A stretch of DNA of 64,000 nt from JAHEJE01 sp965216335 (GTDB taxonomy: Bacteria > Pseudomonadota > Alphaproteobacteria > Rhizobiales > Aestuariivirgaceae): positions 3,100,001 through 3,164,000 of the forward strand of contig OZ244154.1 in assembly GCA_965216335.1 (NCBI GenBank). Reading direction: 5' to 3'. Position 1 is the stretch's first letter. The number at the start of each line of letters is the position of its first letter. A program made the position numbers and the translations under genes. Positions 34,923-45,255 of this stretch are shown one piece after another. The notes beneath the pieces are model-generated. The model was not told the DNA's origin, did no database searches, and saw only the letters and a list, made by a program, of their open reading frames with translations.

Positions 34923-36167
34923 ATGCCCGGGCGCACCACGAAGGTAGAGTTTGACGGCAGCCTGGGAGAAAAGCTCGCTGCCGGTCTTGAGATGCCGGCC
35001 GGTGTGCCGACGGCCTATGCCCTGTTTGCGCATTGTTTTACCTGCTCCAAGGATCTGTTTGCCGCTAGGGCAATTGCCCGAGAGCTGACCAGGTATGGCA
35101 TTGCGGTGTTGCGGTTTGACTTCACCGGCCTGGGCGCCAGCGAGGGCGATTTCGCCAACACGAACTTCTCCTCGAACGTCGGCGACCTGATCGCCGCAGC
35201 GGATTATCTGCGCAACTCCCATCAGGCCCCGCAAATCCTGATAGGCCATAGTCTCGGTGGTGCCGCGGTACTGGCGGCCGCCGGGTCGATACCCGAGGTC
35301 AACGCTGTGGCAACAATCGGCGCCCCGGCCGACATCGCACACGTGGCACACAATTTTGCAGGAGCCCTGGAAGAGATCGACGCCGATGGCAAGGCTCATG
35401 TGCAGCTCGCCGGCCGCAGTTTTACCATTACCAAACAGTTTCTCGACGATATCCGCAGCACGGTGCTGCGGGATCATGTTGCAGCGCTGAAGCGGCCGCT
35501 TCTGGTCTTTCACGCGCCACTGGATGAAACTGTCGGGATCGACAACGCTTCTGCGATCTTTGCCGCAGCCAAGCACCCGAAGAGTTTCGTTTCCCTCGAC
35601 AGTGCCGATCATCTGCTGTCGCGCAAGCAGGATGCCAGCTATGTCGCAACGGTGCTCGCGGCATGGGTCAGCCGCTACGTTTCACCAGTGGTGGAACAAG
35701 CCGATGATGTCATTCCAGACAACGTGACCCGCGTGTCGGAGACCGGCCAAGGCAAGTTCCAACAAATGATGACGACAGGTCCACACTGCCTGGTCGCCGA
35801 CGAACCCGCTTCGGTCGGCGGCAACGACAGTGGACCGACCCCATACGACCTTTTGTCCATGGCGCTCGGCGCATGTACATCGATGACATTGCGCATGTAT
35901 GCGGACCACAAGCGGCTCGAGCTGCCAAGGGTTACTGTCGATGTGTCGCATGACAAGGTTCACGCGCGCGATTGCCAGGATTGCGGGCAGGGCAAGCAAG
36001 GCAGGATCGATCGTTTTGAACGGGTGATCAGTGTTGCAGGTGGCATCGGCGCGCTGCCTCCGGAGGTCCAGGACAAACTGGTCGAGATTGCCGGGAAATG
36101 CCCGGTGCATCGCACGCTGGAGGCATCGAGCGCGGTTGTCACCAAACTCGCACCCGAAGACCCATAG
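34923..36167 (+). CDS. Alpha/beta hydrolase - OsmC fusion protein
   Basis: 414 residues from the ATG at 34923, which has GGGAG at good spacing. Residues ~15-255 are an alpha/beta hydrolase with nucleophile Ser110 in GHSLGG, the acid around HAPLDETVG and a His in SADHLL. Residues ~275-410 are an OsmC-type peroxidase domain with the reactive Cys in ALGACTSMTLRMYADHK and the second Cys in GKCPVHRTL. OsmC enzymes reduce organic hydroperoxides; the hydrolase may act on peroxidised esters. The fusion is found across rhizobia and sits between ccmH and degP. Confidence 0.88.
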   Translation: MPGRTTKVEFDGSLGEKLAAGLEMPAGVPTAYALFAHCFTCSKDLFAARAIARELTRYGIAVLRFDFTGLGASEGDFANTNFSSNVGDLIAAADYLRNSHQAPQILIGHSLGGAAVLAAAGSIPEVNAVATIGAPADIAHVAHNFAGALEEIDADGKAHVQLAGRSFTITKQFLDDIRSTVLRDHVAALKRPLLVFHAPLDETVGIDNASAIFAAAKHPKSFVSLDSADHLLSRKQDASYVATVLAAWVSRYVSPVVEQADDVIPDNVTRVSETGQGKFQQMMTTGPHCLVADEPASVGGNDSGPTPYDLLSMALGACTSMTLRMYADHKRLELPRVTVDVSHDKVHARDCQDCGQGKQGRIDRFERVISVAGGIGALPPEVQDKLVEIAGKCPVHRTLEASSAVVTKLAPEDP

Positions 36168-36274
36168 TCCGCATTAACAAGTTTTCATCGTTTGGAAAGG
36201 TCGCCGTAAGACGGCGGTCGTTATCCCACCACCATCAACTCCACCGATGCAAGTGATTTGGGAGATCCAACACG

Positions 36275-37741
36275 ATGAACATTTCCTCCTCCGTAAAGAA
36301 GACGCTTGCTGCGTCGTCCTTGGCCTTGCTGGTCGCAACAGCGTCCTACAGCGCGGTCACCCAGCTGGTACCGGCCAGTCCTGCCGTCGCCCAGACCTTG
36401 AGCAACGGCGCGCCGGCGGCCGGCTTTGCCGATCTTGTGGAGCAGGTCATGCCCGCGGTGATCAGCGTCGAGGTTGAATTTCAGCCGGCATCGTTTGAGA
36501 ACGAAGACGTCCCCTCGATGGATCAGTTTCCGCAAAGCAGTCCGTTCCGGCATTTCTTCGAGCAGTTCCGCAGCGATAGGCAGCATTCGCCGCGCCGGGC
36601 ACCGCGTGGCCGCGGCCAGGGCTCGGGCTTTATCATCTCCGAGGATGGCTATGCAGTGACCAACAACCATGTCGTCGACGGGGCCGCGCGGGTGAACATC
36701 AAGCTGCATGACGGAAAGAGCTACAAGGCCCGTGTCGTCGGCACCGATTCCAAGACCGATCTGGCACTTCTGAAGATCGAATCAGATAAGAGGTTTCAGG
36801 CCGCAAAGTTCGCCAAGGAGCCAGCGCGCGTTGGCGATTGGGTCGTGGCGGTCGGCAATCCTTTCGGCCTGGGCGGAACGGTAACCACCGGCGTGGTGTC
36901 GGCACAGGGCCGCAACATCGGTTCCGGTCCCTATGACGACTACCTGCAGATCGACGCCTCGATCAATCGCGGTAACTCCGGCGGACCAGCCTTCAATCTG
37001 AAGGGCGAGGTTATCGGCGTGAACACCGCAATCTTCTCACCCTCCGGCGGCAGCGTCGGCATCGGCTTCGCCATCCCTGCGGCTCTGACCCAGAGCGTTG
37101 TTGACGACCTGAAGGACGACGGCGCAGTCACCCGTGGCTGGCTTGGTGTTCAAATCCAGTCGGTCACCGAGGATATTGCCGATAGTCTCGGTCTTGCCGA
37201 AGCGCGTGGCGCAATCGTCGCGGAAGTCACCAACGGCAGCCCGGCCGATCTCGGAGGAATCAAGACCGGAGATACCATCATCGAGGTCAACGGCAACAAG
37301 GTCGACAATCCGCGCGACCTGGCACTGAAGGTCTCCAAGATCAAACCGGGCAGCAACAGCGAGGTGACGGTTCTTCGTCGCGGCAAGGAACGCAAGCTGA
37401 AGCTTGAAATCGGCGAAATGCCTTCCGGCAAGCGTCAGGCGGCACTGCAGCGTGGAAACGCCAGCGGCGACACGCTTGGCGACCTGGGGCTGCGGCTGTC
37501 TGCGAACGAGGACGGCGAAGGTGTCGTGGTGACAGGCGTCAAGCGGGACAGTGCCGCCGCCAAGGCCGGATTGCGCCGCGGCGACGTCATCGTCGAAATC
37601 GCCAACAACCTTGTTGAGGAACCGGAAGATGTCGCTGAGCTCCTGCAGTCCGCGGCACAGGATGGTAAGAGCCGCGCATTGCTTTTGGTCAAGAGCGGAG
37701 AGCGCCAGCGTTTCGTCACTTTGTCGACCGGCAAGTCCTGA
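36275..37741 (+). CDS. degP: Periplasmic serine protease of the Do/HtrA family
   Basis: 488 residues: signal peptide (about 1-40, LALLVATASYSAVTQLVPAS), trypsin-like domain with His in TNNHVVDGA, Asp in KTDLALLKI and Ser in NRGNSGGPAF, then two PDZ domains (about 265-360 and 395-480, GWLGVQIQSVTED and VVVTGVKRDSAAAKAGLRRG). It removes misfolded envelope proteins. The location next to the cytochrome c maturation genes matches the rhizobial degP locus. A hairpin and U-rich stretch follow before the regulator gene. Confidence 0.95.
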   Translation: MNISSSVKKTLAASSLALLVATASYSAVTQLVPASPAVAQTLSNGAPAAGFADLVEQVMPAVISVEVEFQPASFENEDVPSMDQFPQSSPFRHFFEQFRSDRQHSPRRAPRGRGQGSGFIISEDGYAVTNNHVVDGAARVNIKLHDGKSYKARVVGTDSKTDLALLKIESDKRFQAAKFAKEPARVGDWVVAVGNPFGLGGTVTTGVVSAQGRNIGSGPYDDYLQIDASINRGNSGGPAFNLKGEVIGVNTAIFSPSGGSVGIGFAIPAALTQSVVDDLKDDGAVTRGWLGVQIQSVTEDIADSLGLAEARGAIVAEVTNGSPADLGGIKTGDTIIEVNGNKVDNPRDLALKVSKIKPGSNSEVTVLRRGKERKLKLEIGEMPSGKRQAALQRGNASGDTLGDLGLRLSANEDGEGVVVTGVKRDSAAAKAGLRRGDVIVEIANNLVEEPEDVAELLQSAAQDGKSRALLLVKSGERQRFVTLSTGKS

Positions 37742-37762
37742 TAGCACCGGGCGGAACCGCGA

Positions 37763-37808
37763 GGACGGCGCGTTGAGACCTCTCTCAGGTGAAGCGCGCC
37801 GTTCCTTT
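37763..37808 (+). terminator. Hairpin terminator after degP
   Basis: GGACGGCGCG (37763-37772) pairs with CGCGCCGTTCC (37795-37805), with one bulged base, and is followed by TTTC. It lies between degP and the response regulator gene. The loop of about 22 bases is long and the U-run short, so termination may be partial. Confidence 0.45.
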
Positions 37809-37893
37809 CAAATCATGTGACGGAGACGTTTGTGAAATGCTAGATGTTGTCAGACAACCGGATACAGACCCATCCGAGGAGGCAGTTCCATCC

Positions 37894-38568
37894 ATGCGCG
37901 TGCTGGTTATCGAAGATGACTGCGAGGCGGCGTCCTGGCTGATCAAGGGCTTGAAGGAGAGCAGCCATGTTGTCGATCACGCCGCCGATGGCGCGGACGG
38001 TCTGGCGCTGGCCCGCGAGGGCATCCATGATGTGCTGATCGTTGACCGGATGCTGCCCAAACTGGACGGCCTCACGGTGATCAAGACATTGCGGGACGAA
38101 GGCATAAAGACCCCTGTGCTGATCCTGTCGGCACTGGCGGATGTGGATGAGCGGGTCAAGGGCTTGCGCGCCGGCGGCGACGACTACCTCTCCAAACCAT
38201 ATGCCTTCGCTGAGCTTCTTGCCCGCATCGAAGGCCTGGCGCTGCGCCAGATCGCCGAACCGCAGGCCACGCGCCTGAAGGTCGGCGACCTGGAGGTCGA
38301 CCTCCTGGCACGCACGGCGCAGCGCGCCGGAACCGAAATCATACTCCAGCCGCGCGAGTTCAAGCTGTTGGAGTATTTGATGCGTAACGCCGGCAACGTA
38401 GTCACCCGCACCATGCTCCTGGAGAACGTCTGGGACTATCACTTTGATCCGCAGACCAATGTGATCGACGTCCACATCTCGCGTTTGCGCAGCAAGATCG
38501 ACAAGGATTTCGAAACCGCGATGCTGCACACGGTCCGCGGCGCTGGATATATGATACGTGCCGGTTAG
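37894..38568 (+). CDS. OmpR-family response regulator
   Basis: 224 residues from the ATG at 37894 (GAGGAGG upstream); the frame is open further back and an ATG at 37837 is an alternative. Receiver domain with Asp51 in DVLIVDRMLPKLDG, then winged-helix domain (LQPREFKLLEYLMRNAGNVV, PQTNVIDVHISRLRSKI). Only ten bases overlap the kinase that follows. The location after degP suggests an envelope-stress role, as in other rhizobia, but the signal is unknown. Confidence 0.88.
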   Translation: MRVLVIEDDCEAASWLIKGLKESSHVVDHAADGADGLALAREGIHDVLIVDRMLPKLDGLTVIKTLRDEGIKTPVLILSALADVDERVKGLRAGGDDYLSKPYAFAELLARIEGLALRQIAEPQATRLKVGDLEVDLLARTAQRAGTEIILQPREFKLLEYLMRNAGNVVTRTMLLENVWDYHFDPQTNVIDVHISRLRSKIDKDFETAMLHTVRGAGYMIRAG

Positions 38569-39946
38569 CCTGAGACTTCTACGCACCTCGACGTTCCGGC
38601 TGGCCGCGGTCTACCTCGCGGTCTTTGCCGTTTCGGTCGGTCTCATCCTGTCCTATGTCGCCTGGAACACGATCGGCATTCTCGAACAGCAAACCGACGA
38701 TACGATCTCCGCGGAAGTCGAGGCGTTTGCCGAGCAGTACCGAATTCGCGGACTGCAGGGCGCGCTCGACACCGTGCGTCGCCGCAGCGCGCAAGAGGAC
38801 GATGGCGTCTATCTGTTCGCCAGCCCGGTCGGCAAACGCCTGGCTGGCAATCTGCTGCAACTGCCGCCGGCTGCAACCGGAGAGCCGGGCTGGATAGAAT
38901 TTCCCTACGCGGTCGACGGCCCGCGCGGGGTAGAGCGGCACACCGCCAAGGCGTTCCACACGGAACTGCAGGGCGGCTTTCGAATCCTGGTCGGTCGCGA
39001 CGTCCAGGAGCGGCGTGAATTCGCCCGCATCATTCGCCGCACCCTGTTCTGGGCACTCGGCCTGGCGCTGTTCTTTGGCATAGGCGGCGGCTTGCTGATG
39101 AGCCGCAATTTCCTGCGTCGGATCGAACAGATCAATGCCACCAGCCGGGTCATCATGCGGGGAAACTTCGCCGAGCGTGTGCCGCTCAAGGGCACTGGCG
39201 ACGAGATCGACCGGCTGTCGACCGGACTCAACCAGATGCTTGACCAGATCGAGCGGTTGATGAAGGGCATGCGCGAGGTCTCCAGCAATGTTGCACATGA
39301 TTTGCGCACACCGCTCACGCGTTTGCGTGCCCGGGCCGAAGATGCCCTCAGGAGCAATGATCCCGAGCACCATCGCTTGACGCTGGAGCAGACGATCAGC
39401 GAAGCGGACCTACTCCTGAACACGTTCAGTGCACTGTTGTCGATAGCCAAGGCCGAAGCAGGGCAAGCCTCCGAAGGGTTCACCGAGGTCGATCTCGGCA
39501 TACTGGTTTCGGACATCGCTGAACTTTACGAGCCGACCGTCGATGAGGTCGGGGGCACCCTCGTTGTGGCGACGTCTGAAGGTGTGCGTGTGCACGCCGA
39601 CCGCCAGCTGGTTGCACAGGCGCTGACCAATCTGCTGGACAACGCCATCAAGTACGGCAAGCCGGAAACCGGCACCTTGGACATCGCGGTCGACTGTCGG
39701 TTAGAGGACCGAACCGCGATCATCGAAGTCGCCGACCGCGGCCCGGGCGTGGCGGACGTGGACCGCCAACGTGTCACTGAGCGTTTCGTGCGGCTCGATG
39801 AAAGCCGAAGTGAACCGGGTAGCGGGTTGGGACTGAGCCTCGTTAGCAGCGTGATGAAGCTGCACAACGGCAAGATTGAACTGCTGGACAACGAACCCGG
39901 CCTGAAGGTCAGGCTCATCCTTCCAACCGGATCGCAGGCAGGCTAG
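38558..39946 (+). CDS. Sensor histidine kinase paired with the preceding regulator
   Basis: 462 residues, starting with GTG inside the regulator's 3' end. Two membrane helices (AAVYLAVFAVSVGLILSYVA; LFWALGLALFFGIGGGLLMS) flank a ~110-residue periplasmic domain; HAMP follows. The phospho-acceptor is in SSNVAHDLRTPLTRLRARAE, and the ATPase domain has NLLDNAIKYG, EVADRGPGV and GSGLGLSLV. All catalytic boxes are present. It lies directly before glnE. Confidence 0.92.
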   Translation: MPVSLRLLRTSTFRLAAVYLAVFAVSVGLILSYVAWNTIGILEQQTDDTISAEVEAFAEQYRIRGLQGALDTVRRRSAQEDDGVYLFASPVGKRLAGNLLQLPPAATGEPGWIEFPYAVDGPRGVERHTAKAFHTELQGGFRILVGRDVQERREFARIIRRTLFWALGLALFFGIGGGLLMSRNFLRRIEQINATSRVIMRGNFAERVPLKGTGDEIDRLSTGLNQMLDQIERLMKGMREVSSNVAHDLRTPLTRLRARAEDALRSNDPEHHRLTLEQTISEADLLLNTFSALLSIAKAEAGQASEGFTEVDLGILVSDIAELYEPTVDEVGGTLVVATSEGVRVHADRQLVAQALTNLLDNAIKYGKPETGTLDIAVDCRLEDRTAIIEVADRGPGVADVDRQRVTERFVRLDESRSEPGSGLGLSLVSSVMKLHNGKIELLDNEPGLKVRLILPTGSQAG

Positions 39947-39982
39947 AGTATTGCCGTTGACCGCACTCACGCCTGTCCGTAC

Positions 39983-42931
39983 ATGTCGCCACCCGAATTC
40001 ACGTCAGCTGCCCAACTTCCGGAACCCTTTGACCAGACGGCGGTCGAACGGGCCTTTGAACGTCTCATCGAGCGTGCCGAAGGCGGCGATGAAGGACCCG
40101 TTCGTCTCATCGATATCTGCAAACAATCGCCGGATGCCAATCGGCTGATGAGGGCAGTGTTCGGCGCTTCGCCGTTCCTGACAGAACTGATCGTCCGCGA
40201 CGCTGACTTTGCCCTCCGTTGTCTAGCCCGGCCCCCGGCAGACAACTTCCAGGAACAGCTTGATCGGCTCGCCAGACGACTGGACTCCAACGAAGACTTC
40301 GATGACGCCAAAGAGCAACTGCGGATTGCCAAGTCCCGCGTGGCGCTGCTTATTGCGTTGGCTGATCTCGGCGGGAACTGGTCTATGGAACAGGTGACGG
40401 AACACCTGACCGGCTTTGCCGACACGGTGTGCAACTCAGCCGTTGCATGGTTGTTGCGCGAGGCCGCCAGCCGCGGAAAATTTGAGATCGCACATCAAGA
40501 TGCACCCGCGCGCGGATGCGGTTACGTTGCCTTGGCCATGGGAAAGCACGGCGCCCACGAACTCAACTACTCCAGCGACATCGACCTGATCGTTCTCTAT
40601 GACTCGCAAACAGCGCCGCTCGCGCCCGGCGTCGAAGCCGCAACGTTCTTCGTCAGGCTGACCAAGCGGCTGGTGGACATGCTTCAGGACATGACATCAA
40701 ACGGTTACGTCTTCCGCGTCGATCTCCGGCTGCGGCCCGACCCGCGCGCCACGCAGATTGCCATCGGATTCGAGGCAGCGTGCATCTACTACGAGAACAT
40801 GGGACAGAACTGGGAACGCGCCGCGATGATCAAGGCGCGCCCGGTGGCCGGCGATCTGGAGCTGGGCGCCGAGTTTCTTGGCCGAATGGTGCCCTACATC
40901 TGGCGGAAATATCTCGACTTTGCCGCCATCGCAGACGTGCAGTCTCTGAAGCGGCAGATCCATTCGGTAAAGGGTCACGGCTCAATCGCAATTCCGGGAC
41001 ACAACCTGAAGCTAGGCCGCGGTGGAATTCGCGAGATTGAATTCTTCGTCCAGACCCAGCAGTTGATCGCAGGTGGCCGCAACCCCAGACTGCGAGGCCA
41101 GCAAACGCTGGCGATGCTCGATCGCCTTGCAGACGAGAACTGGATTTCGCGGACGGCGGCAAAAGAGTTGCAGGAGGCCTATCGTGTCCTGCGTGAGTTG
41201 GAACACCGCGTGCAAATGCTCAACGACGAGCAAACGCATTGCCTCCCGGAAACGGACAATCAGCTCGACGTCTTCAGCCGCTTTTGCGGCTACCCCGACC
41301 GGCACTCGTTCGAAGCCGCTGTGCACGGCGTTCTTGAGACGGTGCAGGGACACTACAATGCCCTGTTCGAAGAGGCGGGTGAACTGGCCGCCGAAACGGG
41401 ATCCCTGGTGTTCACCGGCGGAGAAGACGATCCCGAGACGGTCGAAACCTTGTCGCGGATGGGCTTCACTCAGCCAAGTGAAGTCTCGGCGACCATCCGC
41501 GGCTGGCATTTCGGTCGTTATGCTGCCACCCGCTCCGCCGTTGCCCGTGAGCGGTTAACCGAGATCATGCCGGCATTGTTGCGGGCCATCGCCGATACGG
41601 CTGATCCGGATGCGGCATTCGTGGCCTTTGACCGTTTCATGGCTGGATTGCCGGCTGGCGTCCAATTGTTTTCCATGCTGCGCGCCAACGCCGAAATGCT
41701 CAATCTGATCGCTCTGATCCTTGGCGCCGCGCCGCGGCTTGCCGAGCAGCTCAGCCATCGCCCGCGCGTGCTTGATGCGGTTCTTGATCCAGGCTTCTTC
41801 GACCACCTGCCGGATGCCGGGGAAACTGCGAACATCGTAGCCGCCGCCGTTGCTGACCATGTCCCGTTTGAGGAGCAGCTCGACCTGGCCCGGGTTGTCG
41901 GTAGCGAGCTGATGTTCCAGGTCGGCGTGCGCATCCTGTCCGAAACCATCAATGCCGGACAGGCCGGGCAGGCCTATTCCAACATCGCCGATGCGTTGAT
42001 TGCTCAATTGCTGGATGCCGCGTTGTCCAACATCCGCGACAGGCATGGAGAAATCGAGGGCGGCCGCGCCGTTGTGATGGCAATGGGCAAACTCGGCGGC
42101 CAGGAAATGACGGCGGCATCGGATCTCGATCTCATCCTGATTTACGATCATGCCGCCGATGCCATCATGTCCGATGGCAGGAAACCGCTTTCCCCCCAGC
42201 AGTACTATGCCCGCGTCACCCAGCGCCTGATCGCCGCACTGTCGTCACAGACGGCTGAAGGCGTGCTGTACGAAGTCGACATGCGGCTACGCCCGTCGGG
42301 CAACCAGGGTCCGGTGGCGACCAGCATTTCAAGCTTTATTGACTATCACAAAGATTGTGCCTGGGTCTGGGAGAAGTTGGCCATGACCCGGGCGCGTGTC
42401 GTGGCTGGTGACGACCTGCTGGCAGAGGCACTCAAACGTGCCGCTGCTTCCGCATTGTGCCAGCCGCGAGACGCGGCGGAAACCTGGCAGGCCATTGCCG
42501 AGATGCGCGAACGGATATTTGCCGAGCACGGTTCATCTGATGTGTGGAATCTGAAACACGCCCGTGGCGGCATGGTGGACTGCGAATTCATTGCCCAGGG
42601 TCTGCAGATCGTACATGCCGCTGGCGCGCCTGGCATTCTGGCCCAGAACACCGCCCAGGCACTCGATCAGCTCGCCACGGCCGGATTGATCGCGGCAAAC
42701 GACAAGCAGATACTGACCGCGGCCAACGCGCTCTATCACCGTTTGCTGCAGGTCCTCAGACTTTGCGTCACCGGCAAGTTCGATCCCGCAAATGTCCCGT
42801 CCGGCCTGTCGCGTCTGCTGGCAAATGCCGCCCAGTGCCCCGACCTGGCGACAACCCAAAGCCTGCTGGAGGACACCCAGACGCAATTAGCGGAGGTGTT
42901 CGCTCGCCTCGTCAATCAGCTTGATGACTGA
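39983..42931 (+). CDS. glnE: Bifunctional glutamine synthetase adenylyltransferase/deadenylyltransferase
   Basis: 982 residues with two nucleotidyltransferase halves: KHGAHELNYSSDIDLIVLYD in the deadenylylating half and KLGGQEMTAASDLDLILIYD in the adenylylating half, plus GRGGIREIEFFVQTQQL and ARGGMVDCEFIAQGLQ. The metal-binding DxD pairs are intact in both. It tunes glutamine synthetase according to PII state. Its end overlaps the convergent PleC-like kinase gene by 16 bases. Confidence 0.96.
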   Translation: MSPPEFTSAAQLPEPFDQTAVERAFERLIERAEGGDEGPVRLIDICKQSPDANRLMRAVFGASPFLTELIVRDADFALRCLARPPADNFQEQLDRLARRLDSNEDFDDAKEQLRIAKSRVALLIALADLGGNWSMEQVTEHLTGFADTVCNSAVAWLLREAASRGKFEIAHQDAPARGCGYVALAMGKHGAHELNYSSDIDLIVLYDSQTAPLAPGVEAATFFVRLTKRLVDMLQDMTSNGYVFRVDLRLRPDPRATQIAIGFEAACIYYENMGQNWERAAMIKARPVAGDLELGAEFLGRMVPYIWRKYLDFAAIADVQSLKRQIHSVKGHGSIAIPGHNLKLGRGGIREIEFFVQTQQLIAGGRNPRLRGQQTLAMLDRLADENWISRTAAKELQEAYRVLRELEHRVQMLNDEQTHCLPETDNQLDVFSRFCGYPDRHSFEAAVHGVLETVQGHYNALFEEAGELAAETGSLVFTGGEDDPETVETLSRMGFTQPSEVSATIRGWHFGRYAATRSAVARERLTEIMPALLRAIADTADPDAAFVAFDRFMAGLPAGVQLFSMLRANAEMLNLIALILGAAPRLAEQLSHRPRVLDAVLDPGFFDHLPDAGETANIVAAAVADHVPFEEQLDLARVVGSELMFQVGVRILSETINAGQAGQAYSNIADALIAQLLDAALSNIRDRHGEIEGGRAVVMAMGKLGGQEMTAASDLDLILIYDHAADAIMSDGRKPLSPQQYYARVTQRLIAALSSQTAEGVLYEVDMRLRPSGNQGPVATSISSFIDYHKDCAWVWEKLAMTRARVVAGDDLLAEALKRAAASALCQPRDAAETWQAIAEMRERIFAEHGSSDVWNLKHARGGMVDCEFIAQGLQIVHAAGAPGILAQNTAQALDQLATAGLIAANDKQILTAANALYHRLLQVLRLCVTGKFDPANVPSGLSRLLANAAQCPDLATTQSLLEDTQTQLAEVFARLVNQLDD

Positions 42932-45255
42932 CTTGTGCCCGCATGTTCCAGGCTGGGTTTGAGTTGGGCGAGACGCGTGGGTACGATCACCGAAACTGTG
43001 GTGCCTTTGCCGACGTCACTTGTGATCTCAAGCTTGCCGCCGTGCAGCTCGATGAGTGATTTCGAAATTGCCAGGCCCAGCCCCGACCCGGATTTTGTCT
43101 TTGTGAACTGGTTCTCCACCTGCTCGAAGGGCTTGGCCAGCTTGTCGATATCGTCTGCCGGTATGCCAATTCCGGTATCGGCAATCCGGATAGTCGTCTC
43201 TTCGTTGTCTTGCGAGACGTTTAGGCTGACCTTGCCTCCGGCGGGTGTGAACTTGATGGCATTGGCGAGCAAGTTGATGAGGACCTGTTTGAGCGCGCGC
43301 TTGTCGCAGCGAAGTTTCTTGTCGTCGCTGGCATTGACTTTGAGCTTCACCTCGCCTTCCTGGGCGCGCGGTTCAACGATGCGCACCGATTCCGCGATGA
43401 TCTTTTTCACCGGCACGGTTTCCAGGTCGAGCGACACCCGGCCGGCTTCAATCTTCGACATGTCGAGAATGTCGTTGATCACGTCGAGCAGGTACTGGCC
43501 CGACTTGTGAATGTCGTGGGCATAGTCGAGATACTTGTCCGAACCGAGCGGCCCGAGGAATTGTCTTTCCATCACCTCGCTGAAGCCGATGATGGCATTG
43601 AGCGGGGTGCGCAGCTCGTGGCTCATGTTGGCCAAGAACTCCGACTTCGATCGGTTGGCGGCCTCGGCATTGGCCTTCTCGTGGGCATACTTTTCCGCCA
43701 GATCGGCCAGGCGCTGTGATTGCTGCTCGAGCTTGGCGCGGGACTTCTGCAGATCGCTGACCGAGTTCATCAGCTCACGCTCGGAATCCATCAGTCGCTC
43801 TTCATGCTGCTTCAGGGTGGTGATGTCGGTGCCGATCGAAACAAACCCGCCATCCTTGGTGCGCCGTTCATTGATCTGCAGCCACCGCCTGTCCCCCAAC
43901 TGAACCTCGAACGTGTTGCCCTCGCCAGGCTTGGCGCCGATCACGGGCATGCGCTGGCGCACCACCGGTTCCTTGGCCGCCTTCGCCACATCTTCATAGT
44001 TGCTGCCCGGCTGGCAGACGCTCGCCGGCAAGGAATGGAACTGCTGGTACTTCGAGTTGCACATCACCAGCTTGTTGTCGGTGTCCCAAAGCACGAACGC
44101 CTCGGAGATGTTTTCGATGGCGTCCTTCAGGCGCAGCTCGGCTTCCTGATTGAGCCGGTCTGCCTGCTTTTGTTCGGTGATGTCGATGGCGATGCCGACC
44201 AGGTGCGAGGCCTCCTCGCCCGGTGCCTCCGCCATCTCGGCACGCGCCCGCAGCCACACCCAGTGCCCGTCCTTGTGCTGCATGCGGAACTCCTGGTCGA
44301 TGGCCGGCCGGCCGCCTTCCAGCATCCGGTCCACCAGCCGGTCGATCGGGTCGTCATCAGGGTGGAGCCGTTCGGCGACCTCGCCATAGGACAGGAACTC
44401 ACCATGCGGCTGCAGACCGAGAATGTCATACATTGAGCGCGACCAGAAAATACGGCCTCGCGCCACATCCCAGTCCCATAGTCCGCACCGGCCACGGTCG
44501 AGCGCCTTGTCGAGCCGCTCGGTCGCAACGGCCAGGTTCTGATCGGCATCCGCCGCCCGCGCCGCCTGCCAGTGAAACGCCGCACCAAGCAGTACCAACA
44601 CCGTGAAGGTCACGAGGAACAGCGTGGAGACCTGGGCAACGTTGCCCCACCAGGCCGCAAGGATCTGTCGGCGCAGATGCAGCACGAGAAGATTGCCGTC
44701 GTATCCCTCAATGTCCTTGAGGACGAAGAAGGCCTCCTGGCCGTTCACCAGCGTTGTCAGCTTCGCCAGATCGCCGCCCGTCGCCCGTTCGGCAAAGATC
44801 GCCGGGGTGACGATATCGAACAACGATTTTCCATGCAGTTCGATGTGCGCCGGATAGGTGGCGACGACGACGCTACTTGGGCCGATGAGTGCGAACGTCC
44901 GACCTGCCTGGCCGGCATCGCCGGGAAGGGCCTTGGCAATCTGCTCGCTGGCCGGTGGCGATGGCACCGTCGCTTGCCCGTTCGCTGCACCGAAGGTCTT
45001 CGCCAGTTCAGCGGCGGCGATCTGCGCATAAAGTGTCGATTGCTTGTTGTGTGCGGTGATGTGTTCGTTGCGGTTGACGAACAACTGCAGCGCCAGGGCG
45101 GTGCCCAGGGTGGCGATGAACAGGATGATCAGAACGGTGATGAGGTTGCGCAATGCCCGTTCGGAAATCGTTATGGAGGACAGGCGCCGCGTGGCCAGCG
45201 GAACCCGCAGCCTGCGCTCCTTGAAAAAGAGTCCTCCTATCTGTGCCTTCGACAA
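42916..45255 (-). CDS. pleC: PleC-like sensor kinase/phosphatase with two PAS domains
   Basis: 779 residues. Two membrane helices (LRNLITVLIILFIATLGTAL and near residue 210, VSTLFLVTFTVLVLLGAAF) flank a ~140-residue periplasmic region; two PAS domains follow (about 260-370 and 385-490), then a coiled coil and a HisKA domain with FLANMSHELRTPLNAIIGFS, and a HATPase with NLLANAIKFTP and GSGLGLAIS. The H-box matches the DivJ/PleC/PdhS family, and the place beside glnE is, from memory, that of pleC in Sinorhizobium. It would act on DivK/PleD to set polarity and cell division. The symbol is inferred from synteny and H-box. Confidence 0.68.
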   Translation of the reverse strand: MSKAQIGGLFFKERRLRVPLATRRLSSITISERALRNLITVLIILFIATLGTALALQLFVNRNEHITAHNKQSTLYAQIAAAELAKTFGAANGQATVPSPPASEQIAKALPGDAGQAGRTFALIGPSSVVVATYPAHIELHGKSLFDIVTPAIFAERATGGDLAKLTTLVNGQEAFFVLKDIEGYDGNLLVLHLRRQILAAWWGNVAQVSTLFLVTFTVLVLLGAAFHWQAARAADADQNLAVATERLDKALDRGRCGLWDWDVARGRIFWSRSMYDILGLQPHGEFLSYGEVAERLHPDDDPIDRLVDRMLEGGRPAIDQEFRMQHKDGHWVWLRARAEMAEAPGEEASHLVGIAIDITEQKQADRLNQEAELRLKDAIENISEAFVLWDTDNKLVMCNSKYQQFHSLPASVCQPGSNYEDVAKAAKEPVVRQRMPVIGAKPGEGNTFEVQLGDRRWLQINERRTKDGGFVSIGTDITTLKQHEERLMDSERELMNSVSDLQKSRAKLEQQSQRLADLAEKYAHEKANAEAANRSKSEFLANMSHELRTPLNAIIGFSEVMERQFLGPLGSDKYLDYAHDIHKSGQYLLDVINDILDMSKIEAGRVSLDLETVPVKKIIAESVRIVEPRAQEGEVKLKVNASDDKKLRCDKRALKQVLINLLANAIKFTPAGGKVSLNVSQDNEETTIRIADTGIGIPADDIDKLAKPFEQVENQFTKTKSGSGLGLAISKSLIELHGGKLEITSDVGKGTTVSVIVPTRLAQLKPSLEHAGTSQSSS

